Positions 8,604 to 16,674 of a stretch of 64,000 nucleotides of DNA are shown piece by piece. Source of the DNA: Nocardia sp. alder85J. GTDB lineage: Bacteria; Actinomycetota; Actinomycetes; Mycobacteriales; Mycobacteriaceae. The number at the start of each line of letters is the position of its first letter. Position 1 is the stretch's first letter. Location of the stretch: positions 124,001 to 188,000 of the forward strand of contig NZ_JAIUCZ020000010.1 in assembly GCF_020176955.2 (NCBI RefSeq), given 5' to 3'. A model generated the notes under the pieces. That model searched no databases and was not told where the DNA came from. It worked only from the letters and a program-made list of their open reading frames with translations. Position numbers and translations under genes: made by a program.

Positions 8604-8784
8604 CCGCGAAAGTCTCTGCCGCCGTGCGGGTTCCGGTGAGGCCGGCGGCCTCCCGATGCGCCCGGCGGGTGCGCCGCGTGCGGCCGGGGCTGCCCCGGCG
8701 CTCCCGGCATCCGCCGCCGGGTCGGCCCGGTGGCCGAATTCGCCGCGAAATCTCTTGTCGCCGAGCGGGTGCCGGTGCGGTGAG
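8604..8784. repeat. Imperfect direct repeat in the tsaD-DyP gap
   Basis: Two ~37-42-bp copies (8604-8640 and 8743-8784) share the order CCGCGAAA-TCTCT-GCCG-GCGGGT-CCGGTG-GTGAG. They are separated by ~100 bp of GC-rich sequence with no gene. The gap lies between the convergent ends of tsaD and the DyP peroxidase gene, so a decayed duplication is more likely than a control element. Confidence 0.55.
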
Positions 8785-8801
8785 GGGGAACCGGTTGCCC
8801 C

Positions 8802-10043
8802 TCAGGCAACCAGGCCGCGGCCGTAGAAGTCGGATTCGTCGCGCACGCCCGGCGGCACGAAGAAATATCCGCCGCCGAAGGTGGTGACGTAGTCGATCAT
8901 CGGCTCGTCCGCCAGGCGGCGCTGGATCGCCTCGAACTGGGTGCGCGGATCACGCTGGTAGCACAGGAAGATCAGGCCTTGGTCGAGGGCGCCGGTCTCG
9001 TCCAGGCCGCGGTCGTAGTTGAAGCCGCGGCGCAGGATCCGGTTGTGCGCGGTCTCCGGTGTGCGCGGATTGGCCAGCCGGATGTGCGCGTTCAGCGGGG
9101 TGAGCACGCCCTCGGGGTCTGCGGCGTAGTCCGGTTCGTCGGTCTCCCGGTTACCGTCCAGCGGTGCGCCGGTGTCGCGGTTGCGGCCGAGGATCTGCTC
9201 CTGTTTGCCGGGCTGGAGCCCGTCCCAGGAGTGCACCAGCATCCGGATCAACCGGATCACCTGATAGCTGCCGCCGCTCGCCCAGGCCGGTTCCGCCCCG
9301 CCCGCCGCCCAGATCAGCCGATCGAATTCGGCGGCAGCGGGATTGACGATGCCGTCCTTGAAACCGAACAGGTTGCGCGGCGCCCCCGACGGCCGTGGCG
9401 GGCTGACGAAGCCGTCGATGCGCCAGCGCGCCCGCATGCCACCGTCGGTGGCCCGGATGAGAGCGCGCAGCGCGTGCACGCAGGTATCGAGGTCCGGCGC
9501 GACCAACTGCACCCCGAGATCCCCGTGGCACCACTGCGATTGCTGCCGGTCGCCGGGAAACACCGGCATCGGGGTCAGCGCCGCCGGTCGCCGCCCCGCC
9601 AGCCCGAAGCGCTCGTCGAACAACGAGGCCCCGAAGCCCACCGTCACGGTGAGCCCGCCGCCGGGGGGCCGCGGCCCGAGCAGCCCGTTGTCCCCCGAGG
9701 GCGTGAGCCCGGACGGGCGCCCCCCGGCGGTGAGCCACCGCGCCCGCTCGGTGAGCGTGCGCAACAATCCGGTCAACTCGGCCAGGCCGCAGACGGTGAC
9801 GTCGAAGGCCATGAGAACCGCCTGACTCCCCACCGCCGGCGCCTGCTCGATCCCGGCCTGATGGACCCCGTGGAACGGTGCCGGCGCGGTGTGCACCACC
9901 GCCGGCGCGACCGCGGACGCGGCGGTCAGCGCCCCGCCCGCCCCGGCCACCGCCGCACCACGCAGGAATGCCCGCCGATCGACCGGCGGCGTCACGGGAA
10001 CGTCCCGCGGGAGTTCGGGTCCGCCGACCGGCGTCGATCGCAC
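8802..10043 (-). CDS. Tat-exported DyP-type heme peroxidase
   Basis: A 413-residue dye-decolourising peroxidase of the EfeB-like class. A twin-arginine signal lies near residues 22-45 (DRRAFLRGAAVAGAGGAL, then an Ala-rich h-region), so the folded, heme-loaded enzyme should be exported by Tat. The GxxDG motif is seen as FGFKDGIVNP (Asp near 230), the distal aspartate that activates peroxide. The later IRLIRMLVHSW block is the proximal heme region. No efeU or efeO is adjacent, so a ferrous-iron uptake role is not supported here. The GTG at 10043 gives a short n-region before the twin Arg; GTG codons further in are alternatives. Confidence 0.9.
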   Translation of the reverse strand: MRSTPVGGPELPRDVPVTPPVDRRAFLRGAAVAGAGGALTAASAVAPAVVHTAPAPFHGVHQAGIEQAPAVGSQAVLMAFDVTVCGLAELTGLLRTLTERARWLTAGGRPSGLTPSGDNGLLGPRPPGGGLTVTVGFGASLFDERFGLAGRRPAALTPMPVFPGDRQQSQWCHGDLGVQLVAPDLDTCVHALRALIRATDGGMRARWRIDGFVSPPRPSGAPRNLFGFKDGIVNPAAAEFDRLIWAAGGAEPAWASGGSYQVIRLIRMLVHSWDGLQPGKQEQILGRNRDTGAPLDGNRETDEPDYAADPEGVLTPLNAHIRLANPRTPETAHNRILRRGFNYDRGLDETGALDQGLIFLCYQRDPRTQFEAIQRRLADEPMIDYVTTFGGGYFFVPPGVRDESDFYGRGLVA

Positions 10044-10431
10044 GTCCGCGGAGCGTGCGCGGCCGCGCCGGTGGTCGGCCGACAGCCGATGGTCACGGCT
10101 GTAGGCGACCGGTGGCGGAGTGTCGTCCGGGAGGCTGTGGGCGCCTGGGCAGTTGGCCGGGAGCGGTAGGCAGAGGTCAGCCGGACGAAGTCCGGGGGCA
10201 TGTGGATGTCCGGCCGGTCCGGCGGGGTGGGCGCGCGGTCGGCGGCTGTCGGGCCGAGGGGCGCGATACCTGCCGAGCCGGTCGGCACTCGATGCGTGCG
10301 CAGCGGGGTGCCCATAAGAAGATCAGAGTAGGACGCGTGCCGGGCGTGCGGCAGCCGGGGCGATCACTTTGGATCATGAATGTTTCATGACGCCATGCCG
10401 GCACGAGGCGGCCGGTCGCGCCGGTCCGGGC
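10044..10431. other. Gap between DyP and Hsp70-like genes
   Basis: Nearly 390 bp without a convincing gene. Open frames present have low-complexity Arg/Pro/Gly composition. It should hold the DyP promoter (reverse strand). An inverted repeat TCATGAA-TGT-TTCATGA lies at 10374-10390, in a locally AT-richer patch, about 330 bp before the DyP start and just downstream of the Hsp70-like stop. It could be an operator or a weak terminator; there is no T-run. Confidence 0.4.
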
Positions 10432-11901
10432 TCAGGCGTGGCCGTGCAGCAGCAGGCCGATACCGGCGGTGCCGGGACGGGTCCGCAGCGGCATCGAGGC
10501 GTGCTCCGGGTCCGTTTCCGGCTCCGGGGCCACGGTCGGCTCGGCCGGGGGCAGCAGGCGGGAACGGGACGGCTCGACCGTGCCGCCCAGCAGCGGGCCC
10601 AGCAGCCGCGGCAGGTCCGGCAGCGGGATCGGCGGCAGGTTCGGGTCGGGGCGCAGCGGTGGGATGTTGCCGCTGGTCTGCTGGCCGGCGTACGTGGTCG
10701 GCAGCTGGTTGTTGTTCGGGGCGGCCGGGACGGCGGTGCCGGTGCGCCGATCGGGATCGCGGGTCTGGCCGATGGTGGTGGCGGTGGCCCCGGGCGCGGT
10801 GCTCGCGGTCAGCTGGGCGGTGTTGCTGGTGTTGGCCGGGGTGACGTCGTGGTTGGCCGGTACGAGCTCCTTGACGCCGTATCCGACCACCAGGCCCACC
10901 ACCACGACCGCGCCCGCCAGCGTGCCGATCAGCTTGGTGAAGGTGGCCGCCGGGGCGTCGGAGCCGGCGCCGGTGGCCGAATGGCTCGGCTGCATCGCGT
11001 CGGCGACCAGTGCGGCGCCCTTGGCGATGACGGCCTCCGGCTCGGGCAGGGTCGACACCGGCACGTCGAGCAGCCGGTTCAGACCGGACACCAGCGCCGG
11101 GATGTTGGCGCCGCCGCCGATCACGATGACCGACTCCGGCCACTTCGGCGCGCGGGAGAACACGCCGCCCGCGAAACCGGCGGCCTCGCGCAGCAGATCG
11201 GAGACCAGCTCCTCGAAGTCGGCCCGGGTGAGCTTCAGCGGCTGCCCGGCCACGTGGTCGATGGTGACCGCCGGCGCGATGGACAGGTGCTCCTTGGCCG
11301 CGCGGCTGCGGTTGATGAGCATGCCCCGGTTGGGCCGGGTGCCGCGGCGCAGGAAGTGGCAATCCAGCAGATGCTGGTAGATCAGCTCGTCGACGGCGTT
11401 GCCGCTGATGGTGGTGCTGCGCTCGGTGCGCAGCACCTGATCGTCGATCAGGTCGGCGACGGTGATGGTCATCCCGGTGGCGCCGAGGTCGATCACGGCG
11501 ACGGTCTGGTACCGGTCCAGCAGCCCGGTGTGGCGCAGATAGGCCAGTGCCGCACTGCTTTCCGGGATGAGCTGGACGTCGCGGCGCTGCCGGCCGATGG
11601 CCGAGCGGATCACCACCTGCTGCTCCCGGTCGCGATAGGCGACGGCGATGGCGCCCGGCGGTTCGGGCTGCTCCATCGGCGCCGACCCGAGCCCGGCCGC
11701 GTGCACCGGATACGGGAAGTCGCGCGGCAACTGGGTGGTCATCAACTCGATCGAGGACGCCACCAGATCGCCGAGGTCGGAATGCGCCATATCCGCCGAG
11801 ACGACGCGGTAGTCGAAACTCTGCGCGCCGTGCGGCGCGGTCGCGACGAGGGCCGAGCACACGACCTCGTTGCCGGCGGAGATACCGAGGGATGTTCGCA
11901 T
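10432..11901 (-). CDS. Hsp70/actin-fold ATPase-like membrane protein with Pro-rich tail
   Basis: A 489-residue protein with an Hsp70-like ATPase core (about 1-310). Phosphate-binding motifs are recognisable: LGISAGNE at the N-terminus, VAVIDLGATGMTITVAD (phosphate 2) and VIVIGGGANIPAL (adenosine motif). No substrate-binding domain follows. Instead there is a hydrophobic segment (LIGTLAGAVVVVGLVVGYGV, about 345-365) and an Ala/Pro/Thr-rich C-terminal tail (LPPIPLPDLPRLLG). This is a type found in actinobacteria; its function is not known to me. The ATG at 11901 has GGGAGG 5 nt upstream; the in-frame GTG at 11907 would overlap that site. It is divergent from groES. Confidence 0.8.
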   Translation of the reverse strand: MRTSLGISAGNEVVCSALVATAPHGAQSFDYRVVSADMAHSDLGDLVASSIELMTTQLPRDFPYPVHAAGLGSAPMEQPEPPGAIAVAYRDREQQVVIRSAIGRQRRDVQLIPESSAALAYLRHTGLLDRYQTVAVIDLGATGMTITVADLIDDQVLRTERSTTISGNAVDELIYQHLLDCHFLRRGTRPNRGMLINRSRAAKEHLSIAPAVTIDHVAGQPLKLTRADFEELVSDLLREAAGFAGGVFSRAPKWPESVIVIGGGANIPALVSGLNRLLDVPVSTLPEPEAVIAKGAALVADAMQPSHSATGAGSDAPAATFTKLIGTLAGAVVVVGLVVGYGVKELVPANHDVTPANTSNTAQLTASTAPGATATTIGQTRDPDRRTGTAVPAAPNNNQLPTTYAGQQTSGNIPPLRPDPNLPPIPLPDLPRLLGPLLGGTVEPSRSRLLPPAEPTVAPEPETDPEHASMPLRTRPGTAGIGLLLHGHA

Positions 11902-12250
11902 GTTCACCTCCCTTCGAACGGATGGTCACGGTGTCGCCGACCATCTCGAACGGACAGCACGGGCCTCACGCGGGGTTGGCGATCGGCCCGGGCACCGGAT
12001 CCGGCTGAGCCCTCGTCCGTTCGGGTGTCGGGACCAGCCACGATCACTTGCGGTTTTGCTCTCGTCTAGGCGTGCAGGGGTGAAGCAGGGTGGTAGAGCT
12101 CGGGGGTGGAGCTGGGTGACGCTGGGCCGGGCAGCAAGCATCACGCCGACCGTCGTCCATACTGTCACAATCCGTTATCCGAACGTTACAGATTTTCCGA
12201 ATCAATTCTCGTGTCGCGCAACGGGTCCGTTCCGGTAGCACTACCCACCC

Positions 12251-12284
12251 TTGAGCGCTGGCACTCTCATGTATAGAGTGCTAG
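12251..12284 (+). promoter_or_regulatory. CIRCE element (HrcA operator) in the groES promoter
   Basis: The inverted repeat CTGGCACTC, 9-nt spacer TCATGTATA, GAGTGCTAG (12258-12284) matches the CIRCE consensus TTAGCACTC-N9-GAGTGCTAA closely. It is the binding site of the heat-shock repressor HrcA. A possible sigma-A promoter overlaps it: TTGAGC (12251-12256) and TATAGA (12272-12277), with a slightly short 15-nt spacer, so bound HrcA would block the polymerase. A ~155-nt leader separates it from the groES start. Confidence 0.92.
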
Positions 12285-12440
12285 TGGCACTGGATGTGCT
12301 CAGATGCCAGCTCGACTCCTGCGCAGGGTTCCGGCACCCGCGACGACGGGGCAATGCGCAGAGTCGACAGTGACCGAAACCGTGAGTCCGGGGAACAGCC
12401 CCGGACGACCACATCATCCCCTGAAAGTGGAGGGCTCAAC

Positions 12441-12743
12441 GTGGCGAGCGTGAACATCAAGCCGCTCGAGGACAAGATCCTCGTCCAGGCCGGTGAGGCC
12501 GAGACGACGACCGCCTCCGGCCTGGTCATCCCCGACACGGCGAAGGAGAAGCCCCAGGAGGGCACCGTCATCGCCGTCGGCCCCGGCCGCTGGGACGACG
12601 CCGGCTCGAAGCGGATCCCGGTGGACGTCCAGGAGGGCGACACCGTCATCTACAGCAAGTACGGCGGCACCGAGATCAAGTACAACGGCTCGGAGTACCT
12701 GATCCTGTCGGCGCGCGACGTGCTGGCTGTCGTCAACAAGTGA
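12441..12743 (+). CDS. groES: Co-chaperonin GroES
   Basis: A 100-residue lid subunit of the chaperonin. The N-terminus is MASVNIKPLEDKILVQ. The mobile loop (EAETTTASGLVIPDTAKEKP) and the roof and core strands (GTVIAVGPG, VQEGDTVIYSKYGGTEIKY) are complete. The GTG at 12441 is used because GGAGGG lies about 7 nt upstream and all GroES proteins start here. It is controlled by the CIRCE site upstream and co-directional with groEL1 158 bp downstream. Confidence 0.97.
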   Translation: MASVNIKPLEDKILVQAGEAETTTASGLVIPDTAKEKPQEGTVIAVGPGRWDDAGSKRIPVDVQEGDTVIYSKYGGTEIKYNGSEYLILSARDVLAVVNK

Positions 12744-12763
12744 CCGCGTTACGGTCGTGACAC

Positions 12764-12809
12764 GACGCTGCCCCGGTGCCGCCGACGAGCCGGCATCGGG
12801 GCAGTCGTC
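12764..12809 (+). terminator. Stem-loop between groES and groEL1 (attenuator or processing site)
   Basis: The left arm (12764-12781) starts GACGCTGCCCC and the right arm (12791-12809) ends GGGGCAGTCGTC. They pair over about 17-18 bp with one G-T pair and one small bulge, around a 9-nt loop (CCGACGAGC). The downstream tract GTCTTCC is only weakly T-rich, so full termination is doubtful. It could instead lower groEL1 relative to groES or mark an mRNA cleavage site. Confidence 0.65.
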
Positions 12810-12901
12810 TTCCGGCGCCGGGCCTGTCGGCCGATCCACCGGGCCGATCCACGACCGATTCCCGATCCAACCTCTTTCGACAGGGACGGACTTTCACACC
12901 C

Positions 12902-14509
12902 ATGGCAAAGCAGATCGAGTTCGACGAGAAGGCTCGTCGGGCAATGGAACGCGGTGTCGACAAGCTCGCCGACGCCGTCAAGGTCACGCTCGGCCCGCGT
13001 GGCCGGCACGTGGTGCTCGCCAAGGCGTTCGGTGGCCCGACGGTCACCAACGACGGCGTCACCATCGCGCGTGACATCGACCTCGAGGACCCCTTCGAGA
13101 ACCTGGGCGCGCAGCTGGTGAAGAGCGTCGCCACCAAGACCAACGACGTGGCCGGCGACGGCACCACCACCGCCACCGTGCTGGCCCAGGCCCTCATCAA
13201 GGGCGGCCTGAAGAACATCGCGGCCGGCGCCAACCCGATCGCCCTCGGCTCGGGCATGAGCAAGGCCGCCGACGCGGTGTCCGCGGCCCTGCTGGCCGCC
13301 GCGCAGCCGGTGTCCGGTGAGACGGCCATCGCACAGGTCGCCACCGTGTCCTCGCGCGACGCCGAGATCGGCGAGATGGTCGGCAAGGCGCTGACCACCG
13401 TCGGCAAGGACGGCGTGGTCACCGTGGAGGAGTCCTCCACGCTGCACACCGAACTCGTCATCACCGAGGGCGTGCAGTTCGACAAGGGTTACCTGTCGGC
13501 CTATTTCGTCACCGACCCGGACAAGCAGGAGGCGATCTTCGAGGACGCCTACGTGCTGCTGCACCGGGAGAAGATCTCCTCGCTGCCGGACTTCCTGCCG
13601 CTGCTGGAGAAGATCGCCGAGTCCGCCAAGCCGCTGCTGATCATCGCCGAGGACATCGAGGGCGAGGCGCTGTCCACCCTGGTGGTCAACGCGATCCGCA
13701 AGACGCTCAAGGTGATCGCGGTGAAGGCGCCGTACTTCGGCGACCGCCGCAAGGCGTTCCTGCAGGACCTGGCCGTCGTCACCGGCGGCACCGTGATCGA
13801 GCCGGACCTGGGCATCACGCTGCGCGAGGCGACCCTGGAGCAGCTCGGCAACGTGCGCCGCGTCGTCGTCACCAAGGAGGCCACCACCCTCGTCGAGGGT
13901 GCCGGCGCCCAGGCCGACATCGACGGCCGGATCGCGCAACTGCGCGCCGAGATCGAGAACACCGACTCCGACTGGGACCGCGAGAAGCTGGAGGAGCGGC
14001 TGGCCAAGCTGTCCGGCGGCGTCGCGGTGATCAAGGTCGGCGCGGCCACCGAGACCGCGCTCAAGGAGCGCAAGTACCGGGTCGAGGACGCGGTCAGCGC
14101 GGCCAAGGCCGCGGTCGAGGAGGGCATCGTGCCCGGCGGCGGCACCGCGCTGGTGCAGGCGGCCGCGAAGCTGGGCGAACTGCGCGACTCGCTGACCGGT
14201 GACGCGGCCATCGGCGTCGACGTGGTGCGGCAGGCGCTGCAGGCCCCGCTGTACTGGATCGCCGCCAACGCCGGCGTCGACGGCGCGGTCGTGGTCTCCA
14301 AGGTCACCGACGGCAAGGACGGTTTCAACGCCGCCACCCTGACCTACGGCGACCTGGTCACCGACGGCGTGGTGGATCCGGTGAAGGTCACCCGCTCCGC
14401 GGTGCTCAACGCCGTCTCCGTCGCCCGCATGGTGCTCACCACCGAGAGCGCCATCGTGGAGAAGCCGGAGGCGGAGCACGCCGACGCCCATCACGGTCAC
14501 GCCCACTAG
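12902..14509 (+). CDS. groEL1: Chaperonin GroEL1 (His-rich C-terminus)
   Basis: A 535-residue chaperonin. It contains the ATP-site motifs VTLGPRGRHVVL and AGDGTTTATVLA, the equatorial catalytic Asp region and EEGIVPGGGTALV. It ends HADAHHGHAH, a His-rich tail, rather than the Gly-Gly-Met tail of housekeeping GroEL. That tail marks the actinobacterial GroEL1 class, which in mycobacteria is non-essential and linked to stress and biofilm or mycolate functions. A GroEL2 gene is expected elsewhere. The start MAKQIEFDEKARRAMERG is unambiguous although the ribosome site is weak. Confidence 0.96.
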   Translation: MAKQIEFDEKARRAMERGVDKLADAVKVTLGPRGRHVVLAKAFGGPTVTNDGVTIARDIDLEDPFENLGAQLVKSVATKTNDVAGDGTTTATVLAQALIKGGLKNIAAGANPIALGSGMSKAADAVSAALLAAAQPVSGETAIAQVATVSSRDAEIGEMVGKALTTVGKDGVVTVEESSTLHTELVITEGVQFDKGYLSAYFVTDPDKQEAIFEDAYVLLHREKISSLPDFLPLLEKIAESAKPLLIIAEDIEGEALSTLVVNAIRKTLKVIAVKAPYFGDRRKAFLQDLAVVTGGTVIEPDLGITLREATLEQLGNVRRVVVTKEATTLVEGAGAQADIDGRIAQLRAEIENTDSDWDREKLEERLAKLSGGVAVIKVGAATETALKERKYRVEDAVSAAKAAVEEGIVPGGGTALVQAAAKLGELRDSLTGDAAIGVDVVRQALQAPLYWIAANAGVDGAVVVSKVTDGKDGFNAATLTYGDLVTDGVVDPVKVTRSAVLNAVSVARMVLTTESAIVEKPEAEHADAHHGHAH

Positions 14510-14524
14510 ACGCACACGAAAAGA

Positions 14525-14567
14525 CCGGTGGGCCCGTTCACATCCCGGATGTGAACGGGCCCACCGG
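14525..14567. terminator. Bidirectional terminator hairpin after groEL1
   Basis: A perfect 19-bp stem: CCGGTGGGCCCGTTCACAT (14525-14543) pairs with 14549-14567 around a 5-nt CCCGG loop. It lies 15 bp after the groEL1 stop and before the convergent anti-sigma gene. It lacks a long T-run, as is usual in high-GC actinobacteria. Confidence 0.85.
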
Positions 14568-14590
14568 CGTGTCTCCGGTGTTCGTGCCCG

Positions 14591-14851
14591 TCAGCGGCCG
14601 CCGGTGCGGCCCGGATCGGGAACGGGCGGGAGCGCGGCCAGCAGCCGGGCCCGCAGGGCCGCCGGTGGCTCGGTGGCCACGACGCCGGCGATTACGGTCA
14701 GAGCTTCCCGGGTACGTCGAACTTCCCGGGTGAAGGCCGCGCGCAGCACGGGATCCGCGTTGTCGAGTAGTTCCGCCACCGCGCGCCGGTCTTCGTCGCC
14801 GATCGACCCGAGCGCTACCGTGTGCGCGAGATCGATCTGGCTTTCGTTCAT
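14591..14851 (-). CDS. Short RskA-like anti-sigma factor (N-terminal domain only)
   Basis: An 86-residue protein that matches the N-terminal sigma-binding helical domain of RskA: LAHTVALGSIGDEDRRAVAELL, then FTREVRRTREALTVIAGVVATEPPAALRARLLAAL. RskA proteins normally continue with one transmembrane helix and an extracytoplasmic domain of ~120 residues. Here the frame stops straight after the first domain, with no hydrophobic segment, so the product should be cytosolic. It starts 1 nt after the stop of the SigK-like gene (TGA-G-ATG), implying coupled translation and control of that factor. Either a soluble anti-sigma or a truncated remnant. Confidence 0.82.
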   Translation of the reverse strand: MNESQIDLAHTVALGSIGDEDRRAVAELLDNADPVLRAAFTREVRRTREALTVIAGVVATEPPAALRARLLAALPPVPDPGRTGGR

Positions 14852-14852
14852 C

Positions 14853-15503
14853 TCACGTCACTCCCAAACTCTTCTTCAGTCGTGTCAGGCCGTCCCGGAT
14901 ACGAGACTTGACGGTGGGTAACCCTACGCCGAGATAGGCCGCGACCTCGGCATATGTGCGCCCGCCGAAGTAGGCGAGTGAGATCGCCTCGCGCTGCGTA
15001 TCGGTGAGGGACGCCAGTCCTTCCAGTACCGCCTGCTGTTCGAGCCGCCGGCCGACCTCTTCGGTGACCTCGTCGAACTCCTTACCCAGAGTGCTCACGC
15101 CGTACGCCACCTCGCGCTGGGCGTGGGCCTGTTCGGCGCGCACGCGGTCGACCGCGCGGCGGTGGGCGAGGGTCATCAACCAGGTGACCGCCGAGCCCTT
15201 GGCCGAGTCGAAGTTGGCCGCGGTACGCCAGATCTGGAGGTAGACCTCCTGCGTGGTCTCCTCCGCGTAGCCGGGGTCGTGTAGGACGCGCAGCACCAGA
15301 CCGAACACGCGGGCGCAGGTGCGGTCGTACAGCTCGGCGAACGCCCGCTGATCCGACTGCCCGCAGCGTTCGAGAAGTGCGGCGAGTTCGATGCTTTCGG
15401 CTGCGCGTGCCCTGACCGCAGAGTCTCCGCCCGGTGTCGCCACCGGCCCGCTCCCGACTGCTTCCTGGAACGAGTCGCCCTCTGCGGCCGGTGGCCGCGT
15501 TGT
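14853..15503 (-). CDS. sigK: ECF sigma factor, SigK-like
   Basis: An ECF sigma factor of about 216 residues. Region 2: AFAELYDRTCARVFGLVLRVL, then EETTQEVYLQIW, and WLMTLAHRRAVDRVRAEQA. Region 4: LASLTDTQREAISLAYFGGRTYAEVAAYLG, then the recognition helix around GVGLPTVKSRIRDGL. Best family match is SigK (ECF19), usually paired with RskA, which fits the next gene. The start is uncertain: I chose the GTG at 15503 (GGAG 4 nt upstream). In-frame GTG 15536, ATG 15587 and further codons to 15698 would add a poorly conserved N-terminus. The mycobacterial SigK regulon (mpt70/83) is not assumed here. Confidence 0.85.
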   Translation of the reverse strand, partial: TTRPPAAEGDSFQEAVGSGPVATPGGDSAVRARAAESIELAALLERCGQSDQRAFAELYDRTCARVFGLVLRVLHDPGYAEETTQEVYLQIWRTAANFDSAKGSAVTWLMTLAHRRAVDRVRAEQAHAQREVAYGVSTLGKEFDEVTEEVGRRLEQQAVLEGLASLTDTQREAISLAYFGGRTYAEVAAYLGVGLPTVKSRIRDGLTRLKKSLGVT

Positions 15504-15738
15504 CACAACGCTCCGATCTGTGTCATCGGCGACCACCGTAGCGCGGTGCGGGAACCTCCTCTCGGCTGGGGTGTCGGGAAACCACATGTGCCCCAGTGGC
15601 TTTCGGACATTCCTCCCAACACGCCGAGGTGTTCGCAAGAGACGCGCCGTGACTGCCGCCGGAGTGGCCGGTTGTTTGCTAGGCATTCGGCGCACCATCC
15701 GCTACGGATGGCCCGGGGCGAAGAGGAATTTCGTGGCG

Positions 15739-16032
15739 CTAAACGGCCAGGCGGCGACGGTTGCGGCGGGCGTGCATCTCACGCTCGGTTTCCGACATAC
15801 CGCCCCAGATGCCGTAGGGCTCACTGACCTTGAGGGCGTGGCTGCGGCACTGCATCAGCACCGGGCAGGTCCGGCAGATCTCCTTGGCGCGCATCTCGCG
15901 CTGGGCCCGGGCGCGGCCACGCTCACCGTCGGGATGGAAGAAGACCGACGAGTCCACGCCACGGCAGGAACCGCGCATCTGCCAGTCCCAGACGTCCGCG
16001 TTCGGCCCGGGAAGGTGGGTGGGCATGGGCAT
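15739..16032 (-). CDS. whiB3: Iron-sulfur redox regulator WhiB3
   Basis: A 97-residue WhiB family protein. The four cluster-binding cysteines are C23, C53, C56 and C62 (ICRTCPVLMQC), and the GIWGG turn (74-78) precedes a basic tail RRNRRRLAV that binds DNA. The N-terminal LPGPNADVWDWQ and DSSVFFHPDGERGRAR blocks match WhiB3, which in mycobacteria senses redox and NO through a 4Fe-4S cluster and controls lipid metabolism. The start ATG at 16032 has AAGGAG 6 nt upstream; an in-frame reading from 16191 has no family support. Position next to groEL1 and sigD is as in M. tuberculosis. Confidence 0.95.
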   Translation of the reverse strand: MPMPTHLPGPNADVWDWQMRGSCRGVDSSVFFHPDGERGRARAQREMRAKEICRTCPVLMQCRSHALKVSEPYGIWGGMSETEREMHARRNRRRLAV

Positions 16033-16674
16033 GGTGAACTCCTTGTGGTGCGAGCTCGTCGGCGTTGTCGAGCGGTGCTTGGTGAAGCAACGGTCTGTCC
16101 GGACCCGGGTGCGGCCGGACGAGCCGGCGCCGAGATGGGGCTCGGACCGAATCGCCGGGCAACCGGCGATCGCAGTTCGCGGTCGCCGCAATTTCGAGCG
16201 GCGCCGACGACGGCGATGACGTACGTTATGTCGTGTAGTGAAAACGAGTCAATAGTTTCCCCGGCGACGATTCGAATTCACGGGGCTCCGAGATTTAACC
16301 GGTCGGCTATTTACATCTCGGCCGCGATTGGCGATACTGATCGGTTGACCAGTCTTCGCCTGAGCAGCCCGATCGGTGTGCCTGGTCACAAATCGCCAGC
16401 TCGCGCGCAATTTCCCGGTGGTGGGTTGCCGATGGCTTTGGCCATACCCGGCCGCTGTGGTATATGACGAACGACACTGTTCGTATTGATCGGGCCGGTG
16501 TCAGATGGCCGAATCGAGGCGGCCAGGTTAATTATCCGAAAAGCATTACACTTTCTCGATATCTGTGCTGAGTGGTAGCCGGGTAGAGATTTACGCGATC
16601 GAAACATGCTGTGAGAATTCTCTGGACGCGGGCCGCTCGGTACCCCGCCGGATGCCGATCGATAGGGTGCGACC
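16033..16674. other. AT-richer divergent control region of whiB3
   Basis: About 640 bp without a gene, visibly less GC-rich than its surroundings (for example GAGATTTAACC and GGCTATTTACATC). It must hold the whiB3 promoter and leader on the reverse strand and the start region of the 16675 gene on the forward strand. A 6-6-6 inverted repeat ACGAAC-GACACT-GTTCGT occurs at 16467-16484. It resembles half of a LexA box but has a 6-nt rather than 4-nt spacer, so another regulator is more likely. I see no small ORF with a good ribosome site. Confidence 0.5.

Noticed and set aside
8802..10043. DyP peroxidase as part of an efeUOB iron uptake operon or encapsulin cargo
   Set aside because: No efeU, efeO or encapsulin gene is nearby, and the Tat signal argues against encapsulation.
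15551..15575. ECF-type promoter on the forward strand (GGAAC, 17-bp spacer, GTC) near the sigK-like gene
   Set aside because: No forward gene follows within a useful distance; such short motifs arise often by chance in GC-rich DNA.
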